DNA of 64,000 nucleotides. It comes from Owenweeksia sp. Its GTDB lineage: Bacteria > Bacteroidota > Bacteroidia > Flavobacteriales > Schleiferiaceae. Below the pieces are notes generated by a model. That model ran no database searches. It was given only the letters and a program-made list of their open reading frames with translations, and was not told the DNA's origin. Shown one piece after another: positions 23,798 to 31,675 of this stretch. The stretch covers positions 62,001-126,000 of the forward strand of contig NZNV01000017.1 in NCBI GenBank assembly GCA_002695025.1, in the 5' to 3' direction. How positions within the stretch are numbered: position 1 is the stretch's first letter; each line of letters opens with the position of its first letter. The position numbers and the translations under genes were made by a program.

Positions 23798-25852
23798 TTA
23801 TTTCAGCCATTTATCGAGCCATGCGAAGAATTGATCGTGCCAGATCAGGCCGTTTTGCGGGTTGAGTATCCAATGACCCTCATTAGGAAAGTAGAGAAAT
23901 TTGGCCGGTACACCTCTCAGTTTGGCCGCCTGGAAGGCTTCCATTCCCTGATTTTCGGGTACCCTGAAATCCTTACCACCATGGATCACGAGAATGGGAG
24001 TATCCCAGTTCTGTACCAGATCCTTAGGATCAAAAGTGTCATACGTGGCTTTATTTTCCTTTTCCCAGTAGGGGCCGCCCAGGTCCTGGTTGGCAAAGAA
24101 GAGCTCCTCGGTAGAAAGGTACCAGCTCTCCAGGTCAAACAAGCCGCAGTGCGAAATGAAGGCTTTAAAACGTCCCTGGTGGATTCCAGCCAGGTAATAA
24201 ACCGAATAGCCTCCATAGCTGGCGCCCACACACCCGAGGTGATCCTCGTCTACAAAAGGCTCCTTCTTTACATCGTCAATAGCCGCCAGGTAGTCACGCA
24301 TAGCCTGGCCACCCCAGTCGCCTGAAATTTCCTCATTCCATTCACGGCCAAAACCCGGAAGGCCTCTCCTGTTAGGGGCCACAACTATGTATCCCTGTGC
24401 GGCCATCAGCTGAAAGTTCCAGCGGAAGCTGTAAAACTGAGATACCTGTGATTGTGGACCTCCCTGGCAATACAATAGTGTGGGATATTTTTTGGCCGGG
24501 TCAAAATCGGGAGGGTAAATAACCCAGGTCAGCATTTCCTTGCCGTCAGAAGTAGGCACCTTACGTTTTTCAACCCTACCCCGCTGGATGGACTTGTAGA
24601 TGTTGTCATTTACATGGGTGAGGACAATGGCTTCTTTTGAGGAAGGGTTCAGGCGATATATCTCCGTAGCATTGTTCATATCCTGGCGCTCTGTGATCAG
24701 GGATTTACCGGCTACTTCAAAATGATTATAGTTGTATTCGCCTTCACTTACAGCTTCCAGTCTGGCTTTCCCCTCGCTGTTTATCTTCCTGGGAAGCTCT
24801 ACCCGGAATATCTGGTTGGTGCCTTCACTGGGTACACCGGCATACAAGGTATTTTCACCGGCCCAGCTAAAGGATTGGAAGGTAAAGGCATCGTATAAAT
24901 TGGCTGAAACCAATACCTTCATGCGTGCACCGCTCTTTACATCGTGAATGATGATATCATTTACATCGCTTTCATAACCAGGGGTTTTCATGCTCATCCA
25001 GGCTAGTTTACTGCCGTCCGGTGAAAATTTAGGCTCTTTATCGTAACCCTCCATTCCCTGGGTGAGGTTGGTGGTTTCCCCACTTTCAAGGTTTACCATA
25101 TACAGGTCAGAATTGGTACTTACTGCCCATTCCTTGCCGCTGAGTTTTTTAGATTCATAAACCACGGTTTTTCCATCAGGGCTAAGCGTAAAGGACTCAC
25201 TGCCCCCGAAAGGATTAAGTGGAGAGTCAAATTTTTCACCTTCCATGAGGTCACGGAAGCTGCTTACTTTATTCAGGTCCTTATCCACATAGGCGATGCA
25301 TACATGGTTGTATTCGGCATCGCTCCAGTTATCCCAGTGACGGTACATCAGGTCATCAATAATATAAGCCTCAGCCTTGGTTAGATCAGGGTAAAGATCG
25401 GCTGTGGTAGGCTCCAGCTTAACACTTTTGGTAAAGAGGAGCGCTATCCTTCCATCCGGGAGGTCATAGGCCTTTATATTGGCAATCCCCTCTATATCGG
25501 TCAACTGCTTTTGATCGGAGCCATCCTTTTTCATAATATGGAACTGGCCACCGTGACTAAAACCAACCATAGACCCTCCTTTTAGGTAAAAAGCACCGTA
25601 TTCGCTGCCGGGCCTATCAGTGATCTTCTTGCGGTTAAGTCCGTCCAGGCTCATCATGTACAGGTCACGGTTACCTTTATTGTCCTTGATGTTGTATTGG
25701 GTTACTCCATAGATAATGTCTTTTCCATCCGGTGAAACGGTTTCCAGTCCAACCCGGCCCAGTTCCCAGAGAAGTTCGGGTGTCATTACCTGGTTCTGTG
25801 CAAGGAGACAGGTAAACGGTAATAACAGAAACAGGAGTGCTACTTTTTTCAT
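23798..25852 (-). CDS. secreted S9 family prolyl oligopeptidase (DPP/acylaminoacyl-peptidase-like)
   Basis: 684 residues from the ATG at 25852, which opens a signal peptide (MKKVALLFLLLPFTCLLAQ); a frame reaching 25900 adds an unlikely 16-residue extension. The N-terminal two thirds form a beta-propeller with repeated SPDG turns. The C-terminal alpha/beta hydrolase has the nucleophile in GASYGGYSV (S545), aspartate in HGGKDFRVP and histidine in NEGHWIL. It probably releases dipeptides from peptides in the periplasm. It is monocistronic by spacing. A weak -7 box (TATTTTCG) lies upstream. Confidence 0.9.
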   Translation of the reverse strand: MKKVALLFLLLPFTCLLAQNQVMTPELLWELGRVGLETVSPDGKDIIYGVTQYNIKDNKGNRDLYMMSLDGLNRKKITDRPGSEYGAFYLKGGSMVGFSHGGQFHIMKKDGSDQKQLTDIEGIANIKAYDLPDGRIALLFTKSVKLEPTTADLYPDLTKAEAYIIDDLMYRHWDNWSDAEYNHVCIAYVDKDLNKVSSFRDLMEGEKFDSPLNPFGGSESFTLSPDGKTVVYESKKLSGKEWAVSTNSDLYMVNLESGETTNLTQGMEGYDKEPKFSPDGSKLAWMSMKTPGYESDVNDIIIHDVKSGARMKVLVSANLYDAFTFQSFSWAGENTLYAGVPSEGTNQIFRVELPRKINSEGKARLEAVSEGEYNYNHFEVAGKSLITERQDMNNATEIYRLNPSSKEAIVLTHVNDNIYKSIQRGRVEKRKVPTSDGKEMLTWVIYPPDFDPAKKYPTLLYCQGGPQSQVSQFYSFRWNFQLMAAQGYIVVAPNRRGLPGFGREWNEEISGDWGGQAMRDYLAAIDDVKKEPFVDEDHLGCVGASYGGYSVYYLAGIHQGRFKAFISHCGLFDLESWYLSTEELFFANQDLGGPYWEKENKATYDTFDPKDLVQNWDTPILVIHGGKDFRVPENQGMEAFQAAKLRGVPAKFLYFPNEGHWILNPQNGLIWHDQFFAWLDKWLK

Positions 25853-25942
25853 GGCTGATTTTTGATTTGAGTTTCGAAAATAGCCATTTAATCGGTTCAA
25901 CCGTATGTCTGCTCCTTAGTGTATAGGTAGGGTTGAATGAAT

Positions 25943-27178
25943 TCAGGTGATGGGCAGTTCCACGAAAAAGGTGCTGCCCCGGTCTTTCCCTTCACTTTCG
26001 GCCCAAACTGATCCTTTGTGCAGCTCTACTAAGGTTTTTACAATGGAGAGTCCCATTCCGTTAGACCGCTCCTTGCCGGTGGGTACTGAACTCAGGCGGG
26101 CAAAACGGGTAAAAAGTTTTTTCTGATCTTCTTCATTAAGCCCTTGTCCCTGGTCGCTAACCCCTATGATCATACTTTTGGAGCCGGCTGAAGCCAGGCT
26201 TATGCGGATGTCCGTGCCAGGGTAGGAATATTTGATGGCATTGCTTACCAGGTTTTCCAGAACCTCAAGTATACGGTTCCGGTCTATGGAAATATCAGAG
26301 TCCGAATGGATCTCAAGGTGGATTTTCTGCTTTTTTTGTTGAGCCTGAAGGTGAAAGTTGTACTGAATGGTTTCGAGTAATTCCCGCAGGTCCGTTTTTT
26401 CTTTTTTGAGGGTGAATTCACTGTTCTCAATGCGGGAGATATACATCAGGTTATTGATCTGGCTAAGTATACGCTCGGCAGATTCTTCTACCGTATTTGC
26501 CATTTCCACTAGATGTGGATGGCCTGAAGCTTCCTTGCTCAATAGTTGGGAGGCCAACAGTATGGTAGAGGTAGGGTTTTTAAGATCGTGTATGGTGAAA
26601 TTCAAAAGGTCAGATTGTGCCCGGATCGCTTTCTTGGCAGCTACGCGATTTTCCAGTTCATCCATTACCAGGGAGGCAAGGGTTTCCAGCATCTGCATCT
26701 GCTTTTCCGAAACTTTTCTGGGTTTGGAGTCTATCACACATACCGTTCCCAGAAGGTGTCCTTCTGCGGTTTTGAGGGGCGCACCGGCATAAAACCGGAT
26801 GCCGTCCTTTGCTGATACGAAGGGACTGTCCATAAGATCCGGAACCTTGTGTGTATCCTGGAAGAAGGTAATCTCACCTTCCAGTATAGCCAGTGAACAC
26901 AGGCTGTGTTCCCGTGGAATGGAGTTTTTCGGGATAGCGCTGAGGTTGGACTTTAGGAATACCCGGTCCTTATCTACAAAGGTTACAAAACCATTGGGTG
27001 CGTCAAATATCTGGCAGGCCAGAAGAGCGATCTTGTCAAAGGCTTCCTCCGCAGGCGTATCAAGAATCTCGTAGTTATAGAGCTTGTTTAGCCGGTCCTC
27101 ATCATTCCGAGGTATAATGGATGCAGGCTTCGTGTAGTTCACCCTTTCCGATATTAGTATGGCGCTTTTGCTTATCAT
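25943..27178 (-). CDS. GAF-domain sensor histidine kinase, soluble
   Basis: 411 residues, no membrane segments. A GAF domain spans about residues 45-180 (FVDKDRVFLKS and the FYAGAPLKTAEGHLLGTVCVID core). The HisKA helix has the phospho-acceptor in NFTIHDLKNP (H197). The HATPase_c domain has the N box ENLVSNAIKYSYPG near 307, G1 DQGQGL and G2 NGMGLSIVK. An N-terminal ILDTPAEEAFDKIA stretch is typical of cytosolic GAF kinases of this class. No response regulator is adjacent, so the partner and signal are unknown. Confidence 0.88.
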   Translation of the reverse strand: MISKSAILISERVNYTKPASIIPRNDEDRLNKLYNYEILDTPAEEAFDKIALLACQIFDAPNGFVTFVDKDRVFLKSNLSAIPKNSIPREHSLCSLAILEGEITFFQDTHKVPDLMDSPFVSAKDGIRFYAGAPLKTAEGHLLGTVCVIDSKPRKVSEKQMQMLETLASLVMDELENRVAAKKAIRAQSDLLNFTIHDLKNPTSTILLASQLLSKEASGHPHLVEMANTVEESAERILSQINNLMYISRIENSEFTLKKEKTDLRELLETIQYNFHLQAQQKKQKIHLEIHSDSDISIDRNRILEVLENLVSNAIKYSYPGTDIRISLASAGSKSMIIGVSDQGQGLNEEDQKKLFTRFARLSSVPTGKERSNGMGLSIVKTLVELHKGSVWAESEGKDRGSTFFVELPIT

Positions 27179-27282
27179 AAATCATTCTACATATTAGGGT
27201 ACATACCCGTTTAATCCTTATAAAGTTGCATTATCTCGTATGACAACAAAAGTGATTTTGGCGTTTCGAAGATACGGAATCT

Positions 27283-27294
27283 GTATACGTATAC
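27283..27294. promoter_or_regulatory. 12-bp perfect palindrome GTATACGTATAC
   Basis: It lies in the 236-bp gap about 105 bp upstream of the histidine kinase start and away from the RNase G terminator. It could be an operator; no regulator is known to bind it. Confidence 0.3.
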
Positions 27295-27359
27295 TTAGAT
27301 TTTGAATAAATTTTGTTTAACTTTTTAGCGAAGAAATAAAACAAAATAAAAAAAGGGAG

Positions 27360-27395
27360 GGGATAAAATAAAGAAGCCCCGCTCAGCGGGGCTTC
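27360..27395 (-). terminator. terminator of RNase G gene
   Basis: GAAGCCCCGC and GCGGGGCTTC form a perfect 10-bp stem with a 3-nt loop (27373-27395). On the minus strand it is followed by CTTTATTTTATCC, a T-rich tail. It begins 21 nt after the rng stop. Confidence 0.85.
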
Positions 27396-27415
27396 AAGGA
27401 ATATTTTGGTAAAGC

Positions 27416-28963
27416 TTATTTGAACTCAAATAATTCGTCCTTGCTGTTGTAGAAGTGATATTCCAGGAATTTGAAAGAATCCCGGGGAATGATCTTCAGG
27501 TTCTTTTTGTATTTGCGAGACCATTTTCTACGCAGGCTATTGAAAATACCCTTGGTGAGGTAGGCCGCAATAAAGGGGTGGGTGTGCAGGAAAATGTTTT
27601 TATCCTTTTCCTGGGTACCGATCAGTTCCAGGCGGTTTTCGATCTCGTCAATAATGAGTATCGGTGCTTCCACCTCTCCATTGCCATCGGGGTTTTCCTC
27701 GCGAGTCTGGATATTCATTTCCGGGCGAACGCGCTGTCGGGTAATTTCCACCAAACCAAAACGGCTCGGAGGAAGTATCTTATGCTTCGCACGGTCGGAA
27801 CGCATCACTTCCTTTAGCTTTTCGTAAAGCTTTTTGCGGTTCTCTGATCGGTGCAGATCAATGAAATCCACCACAATGATACCACCCATATCCCGCAGGC
27901 GAAGCTGGCGTGCTATTTCCTCGGCAGCGGCCAGGTTCACGGATAGAGCGTTGGCTTCCTGGTTTTCATTACTATTGGTACGGTTGCCGCTGTTCACGTC
28001 AATTACGTGCATAGCTTCCGTGTGTTCAATAATAAGATAGGCGCCTTTGCCCATAGATACGGAGCGGCCAAAAGAACTCTTGATCTGACGTTCCACACCC
28101 ATCTGGTCAAAAATGGGCACACGTCCCTGGTACTGTTTTACCATCTCCTCTTTACCAGGTTCTATCTTCTTCAGGTAATCCCGGAGTTCATCGCCCAGGT
28201 CAGTGTCATCTGTGGTAATACTATTAAAAGAGTCATTAAGTATATCCCTGAGCAGAGCCGATACACGGTTCAATTCACGGAGTGCTCTGGAGGGGGCTTT
28301 GAGGCGCTGCATCTGACGGTGCAGGGTTTTCCACTTTTGTACCAGGTTCTGGAGGTCCGCATCCAGTTCAGCTACTGAGCAATCCTGGGCTGCAGTACGT
28401 ACAATTATCCCGAATCCTTTGGGGCAAATGCTCTGAATGAGCCTTCGTAAGCGGTCTTTTTCTTCTTTGTCCCGCATCTTGGAGCTTACGCTGATGCGGT
28501 TGCTGAATGGGACTAAAACTATGTATCTGCCGGCTAATGAAAGCTCGGAAGTAATACGGGGCCCTTTCGTAGAAATGGGCTCCTTGGCTATTTGTACTAA
28601 AATCGTCTGTCCCGGTTTTAGTACCTTATCAATACTGCCGTTTTTATCGATATCCGGTTCAGGGGTAAAGTCTGTGAGAGACCACCGCTGCTTTCCGGTC
28701 AGGGTTCTTTTGGTAAACTTGTTCAGTGACCTTATCTGAGGTCCCAGATCATGGTAATGTAAAAAAGCGTCCTTTTCATAACCTACATCCACAAAGGCCG
28801 CATTAAGGCCGGGAACAACTTTTTTGATCTTGCCCAGGTATATATCACCTACTGCAAATTCATCAGCATTGTCGTAGTGGAGTTCAGTGAGTTTACCATC
28901 CCTGAGTAGCGCTATGGCTACTTCGCTGGCAGTACGAGAATTGATTATTAATTCTGTACTCAC
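27416..28963 (-). CDS. rng: ribonuclease E/G family endoribonuclease
   Basis: 515 residues, RNase G length (no long C-terminal scaffold). An S1 RNA-binding domain lies near residues 38-130 (VGDIYLGKIKKVVPGLNAAF). The catalytic aspartates are in AMHVIDVNSGNRTN and GIIVVDFIDL, which bind magnesium. The C-terminal small domain ends in DELFEFK. It cleaves 5'-monophosphorylated RNAs in rRNA maturation and mRNA decay. Conserved Bacteroidota context: downstream of HU, TPR and bS22-like genes, and divergent from mutY. It has its own terminator. Confidence 0.93.
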   Translation of the reverse strand: MSTELIINSRTASEVAIALLRDGKLTELHYDNADEFAVGDIYLGKIKKVVPGLNAAFVDVGYEKDAFLHYHDLGPQIRSLNKFTKRTLTGKQRWSLTDFTPEPDIDKNGSIDKVLKPGQTILVQIAKEPISTKGPRITSELSLAGRYIVLVPFSNRISVSSKMRDKEEKDRLRRLIQSICPKGFGIIVRTAAQDCSVAELDADLQNLVQKWKTLHRQMQRLKAPSRALRELNRVSALLRDILNDSFNSITTDDTDLGDELRDYLKKIEPGKEEMVKQYQGRVPIFDQMGVERQIKSSFGRSVSMGKGAYLIIEHTEAMHVIDVNSGNRTNSNENQEANALSVNLAAAEEIARQLRLRDMGGIIVVDFIDLHRSENRKKLYEKLKEVMRSDRAKHKILPPSRFGLVEITRQRVRPEMNIQTREENPDGNGEVEAPILIIDEIENRLELIGTQEKDKNIFLHTHPFIAAYLTKGIFNSLRRKWSRKYKKNLKIIPRDSFKFLEYHFYNSKDELFEFK

Positions 28964-29021
28964 CGTAAAATGTTTTAAATAGCCTGCCTAAGCGGCAGTA
29001 CTATTGATTAATGAAACACCA

Positions 29022-29044
29022 AAAGCACCGCATACGGGTGCTTT
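29022..29044 (-). terminator. terminator/attenuator between bS22-like gene and rng
   Basis: AAAGCACC and GGTGCTTT form a perfect 8-bp stem with a 7-nt loop; on the minus strand the stem is followed by TGGTGTTT. It lies 29 nt after the bS22-like stop and 59 nt before the rng start. It probably ends or thins the HU-TPR-bS22 transcript. Confidence 0.6.
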
Positions 29045-29073
29045 ATGATGGGTATCTAAAATGTGGAAGACAA

Positions 29074-29163
29074 TTACTTCTTCTTGTGACGGTTCTTTCT
29101 CAGACGCTTTTTGCGCTTGTGAGTGGCCATCTTATGTCTTTTTCTTTTCTTTCCGCTTGGCAT
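29074..29163 (-). CDS. bS22/mS38-like small ribosomal protein (AURKAIP1/COX24 domain)
   Basis: A 29-residue, almost wholly basic protein (starts MPSGKKRKRHKMATHKRKK, ends RHKKK), ATG at 29163 and TAA at 29076-29074. It matches the tiny Bacteroidota proteins annotated as AURKAIP1/COX24-domain, related to mitochondrial mS38 and mycobacterial bS22 of the small ribosomal subunit. Its place between TPR/HU and RNase G is a repeated context. It is too short for routine ORF calling. Presence in the ribosome of this species is inference from the family. Confidence 0.82.
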   Translation of the reverse strand: MPSGKKRKRHKMATHKRKKRLRKNRHKKK

Positions 29164-29178
29164 AACCTAAACGTTTTT

Positions 29179-29691
29179 CTAGTTAGCTCTTAGTTCTTTT
29201 AATTCCTGGTCGATCTGTTGTTTCTGATCCGGGTCTGTAGCCGTTTCATAGGCTTTTTCCAGACTTTCGCGCGCCCTGGCAGAGTCTCCAGAATTCATAT
29301 AGGCTTGCGCGAGAAACCGGTGGGCATCGGTATTTTGAGGTTCTAGCTCGAGTACTTTCTCAAAACGCCCAACAGCCTTATCAAATTGTCCGGTTTGAAT
29401 GGACATAACTCCCAGTGTAAAATTGGCTTTTACGTTTTCAGGATACTCGTCTGCAACGGACCTGATCTGCAAGATTGCCTGCATGGGAGGTAACTCGCCC
29501 GACTGAAGTTTCCGGAGTGCTTCATCTACTTTCTCATCGGGAGAAAGTTCTTCGGAATCCTGTGCGGGTGTGGTGGCTGTTTCCTCATCGGCAGTGGCTT
29601 GTGTACTGCCTGATGGTGTTACCGGTAAAAAATACAAGAACGCCAGCAAGGCCAAGCCAACTAAGATCAATAAAGCCGGGCCTTTTTTCAT
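29179..29691 (-). CDS. membrane-anchored TPR protein
   Basis: 170 residues. One N-terminal membrane helix (residues 5-23) is followed by an acidic/Thr-rich linker (about 28-55), then two to three TPR units (e.g. ANFTLGVMSIQTGQFDKAV, and AHRFLAQAYMNSGDSARARE). The TPR part faces outside the cytoplasm by the topology rule. It is conserved between HU and rng in Bacteroidota, but its function is not known. It lies 7 nt after the HU stop, so it is cotranscribed with HU, and 15 nt before the bS22-like gene. Confidence 0.82.
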   Translation of the reverse strand: MKKGPALLILVGLALLAFLYFLPVTPSGSTQATADEETATTPAQDSEELSPDEKVDEALRKLQSGELPPMQAILQIRSVADEYPENVKANFTLGVMSIQTGQFDKAVGRFEKVLELEPQNTDAHRFLAQAYMNSGDSARARESLEKAYETATDPDQKQQIDQELKELRAN

Positions 29692-29698
29692 GGTTTAA

Positions 29699-29989
29699 TT
29701 ACTTAACTTTTACTTTCTTCTTAACCGCGTCTACGAAAGTCTTGGCGGGTTTAAAAGAAGGAATATTATGTGCCGGGATGATGATGGTAGTATTCTTGGA
29801 AATATTACGTCCTGTCTTCTCAGCTCTCTTCTTAATAATAAAGCTTCCGAATCCCCTGAGATATACGTTGTCACCTGATTCAAGTGAGTTACGTACTTCT
29901 TTCATAAAAGCTTCTACAGTAGCTTGTACATCAGCCTTTTCCATACCAGTCTTGTCGGAGATCCTGGTTACAATGTCAGCTTTAGTCAT
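29699..29989 (-). CDS. hup: HU family DNA-binding protein
   Basis: 96 residues. Full-length HU/IHF fold: helical N-terminus (MTKADIVTRISDKTGMEKAD), the turn GDNVYLRGFGSFIIKKRAEKT, and the DNA-grasping arm around IPAHNIPSFKPAK with the conserved proline. It is a nucleoid protein that bends DNA as a dimer. It heads the HU-TPR-bS22 operon. Its predicted promoter overlaps that of divergent mutY. Confidence 0.93.
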   Translation of the reverse strand: MTKADIVTRISDKTGMEKADVQATVEAFMKEVRNSLESGDNVYLRGFGSFIIKKRAEKTGRNISKNTTIIIPAHNIPSFKPAKTFVDAVKKKVKVK

Positions 29990-30018
29990 TTGTAATATTG
30001 ATTAAAAGTTAAACTGTC

Positions 30019-30041
30019 TATTTTTGAGGGCTGCAAATATA
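30019..30041. promoter_or_regulatory. overlapping divergent promoters of hup and mutY
   Basis: On the plus strand TATTTTTG (30019-30026) has ATTG 18 nt upstream and serves mutY. On the minus strand TATATTTG (30041-30034), followed by CAGCCC, serves hup. The two -7 boxes are 7 bp apart, so both transcripts would start within nearly the same few base pairs. Simultaneous binding of two polymerases is unlikely. Confidence 0.6.
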
Positions 30042-30059
30042 AGGTGAAAATACTTTACC

Positions 30060-31187
30060 GTGAAACAGACGCCTTCAAATTTTTCACCTCTAAATGCTTC
30101 AAATACAAATATTTTGCCGAAAACCTTTTTTCAAAGAGAGCTTAAAAAGTGGTATGACCATCATAAACGTGATCTCCCATGGAGAAAAACGAACGATCCA
30201 TACCTTATATGGCTCTCCGAGATCATGTTGCAACAAACCCGGGTTGCCCAGGGGTTGCCCTATTATCACAAGTTCACGGAAAGGTTTAGTACCATCAGCG
30301 AGCTGGCCCTTGCTGAAGATGATGAAGTAATGAAACTATGGGAGGGTCTGGGTTACTATAGTAGGGCCCGTAATATGTTGCATGCCGCACGTTTTGTTCA
30401 TCACAAAAGGGAAGGAGTTTTCCCTCACACCTACCAGGAGATCAGGGAGCTTAAAGGGGTAGGGGATTATACTGCTGCAGCCATAGCATCAATGGCTTTT
30501 GGTGAGGCCTATGCCGTGGTAGATGGTAATGTGTATCGGCTTTTATCCCGTTTCCTGGGAATTGATACCCCCGTAAACAGCTCAGCGGGGAAAAAGGAAT
30601 TTGCACAGGCCGCGGACGAAATGCTGGACTGTGAAGACCCGGCTACCTATAATCAGGCGGTTATGGAATTCGGGGCATTACAGTGTATACCCCGTAAGCC
30701 GGATTGTGGGCATTGTGTGTTGCGCTCCGGCTGTGAGGCGTATAAAACAGGCCGCGTGGAGGAGCTTCCGGTAAAGCTAAGGAAGAAGTATGACCGCAAA
30801 CGTTATTTTCATTATTTGATGATAGCTTCACAGGACCATGTGCTGGTAGAAAGGAGGGAGGGTTCTGATATCTGGAAGCATCTTTTCCAGTTTCCCCTCA
30901 TTGAGACGCAAAGACCTCTGGAAATGGAGGCGTTACTGGCTGAAGTTGGTCTTCCGGACGGTTTTGAAGTGCGCGAATATACCTCACTGGCTCCCCATAA
31001 ACTCAGCCACCAGACCATTTATATCCATGTTTTAAAACTGAACATGGCTTCTGCAGATGGCCTTGCGTGGAAGGGTGGAGGCCAATGGGTGCCAAAGAGC
31101 GATTTGGAAACACTGGCATTTCCCCGTCCTTTACGGCAATTCCTCGATCAAAATCAGTTAAATTTGCCGTTTGGCCCCCGGGCCTAA
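30060..31187 (+). CDS. mutY: A/G-specific adenine glycosylase
   Basis: 375 residues from a GTG at 30060, consistent with a 28-nt leader. MutY removes adenine paired with 8-oxoguanine. The catalytic glutamate is in SEIMLQQTRV (E54). The helix-hairpin-helix is LKGVGDYTAAAIA, with the second catalytic residue D155 in VVDGNVYR. The [4Fe-4S] cysteines are C209, C216, C219 and C225 (C-x6-C-x2-C-x5-C). The C-terminal NUDIX-like 8-oxoG-reading domain runs from about 245. About 20 residues precede the usual N-terminus, so a later start is possible. Confidence 0.93.
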   Translation: MKQTPSNFSPLNASNTNILPKTFFQRELKKWYDHHKRDLPWRKTNDPYLIWLSEIMLQQTRVAQGLPYYHKFTERFSTISELALAEDDEVMKLWEGLGYYSRARNMLHAARFVHHKREGVFPHTYQEIRELKGVGDYTAAAIASMAFGEAYAVVDGNVYRLLSRFLGIDTPVNSSAGKKEFAQAADEMLDCEDPATYNQAVMEFGALQCIPRKPDCGHCVLRSGCEAYKTGRVEELPVKLRKKYDRKRYFHYLMIASQDHVLVERREGSDIWKHLFQFPLIETQRPLEMEALLAEVGLPDGFEVREYTSLAPHKLSHQTIYIHVLKLNMASADGLAWKGGGQWVPKSDLETLAFPRPLRQFLDQNQLNLPFGPRA

Positions 31188-31200
31188 TTTTTTAAATTTG
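31170..31200 (+). promoter_or_regulatory. promoter of ssb
   Basis: TTTG (31170-31173), 19 nt, TAAATTTG (31193-31200): both elements match exactly. It overlaps the last codons of mutY, so ssb can be expressed apart from mutY. Leader of about 13 nt before the ATG at 31220. Confidence 0.75.
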
Positions 31201-31219
31201 TTTTAAACCGAACATCGTC

Positions 31220-31654
31220 ATGTCTGGATCTCTAAATAAAGTAATGCTGATCGGTAACCTGGGAAAAGATCCCGAGATCAAAACCTTTGAAGGTGGTAAC
31301 TCACTGGCCCGTTTTCCATTGGCTACTTCTGAAACCTATACCAACCGGCAAACCAACGAAAGAGTAACTCAGACGGAGTGGCATACCGTGGTTTTGCGCA
31401 GAGGTCTTGCTGAGGTGGCCGAAAAGTATCTTCACAAGGGCGATAAGATTTTTATAGAAGGTAAGATCAAGACCCGCAGCTGGGAAAATGATCGTGGCGA
31501 AAAGCAGTATGCTACTGAGGTACATGCTGATAACATGACCATGTTGGGAGGCCGCAGGGATGATGATTCTTCCCAGGGCTCTGGAAATATGCGAGGGCCT
31601 TCGGAGCCGGTAGATATCAGCCGCAACGATGAGGATGATGACCTGCCCTTTTAA
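31220..31654 (+). CDS. ssb: single-stranded DNA-binding protein
   Basis: 144 residues. OB-fold over about residues 1-110, beginning SLNKVMLIGNLGKDPEI, with the conserved WHTVVLRRGLAEVAEKYL. A Gly/Ser-rich linker leads to an acidic tail ending DDDLPF, the tip that recruits repair and replication partners. It has its own promoter and sits 21 nt before gldE in the conserved mutY-ssb-gldE-gldD order. Confidence 0.96.
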   Translation: MSGSLNKVMLIGNLGKDPEIKTFEGGNSLARFPLATSETYTNRQTNERVTQTEWHTVVLRRGLAEVAEKYLHKGDKIFIEGKIKTRSWENDRGEKQYATEVHADNMTMLGGRRDDDSSQGSGNMRGPSEPVDISRNDEDDDLPF

Positions 31655-31675
31655 GTTTAACTAAGCGTTACCAAT

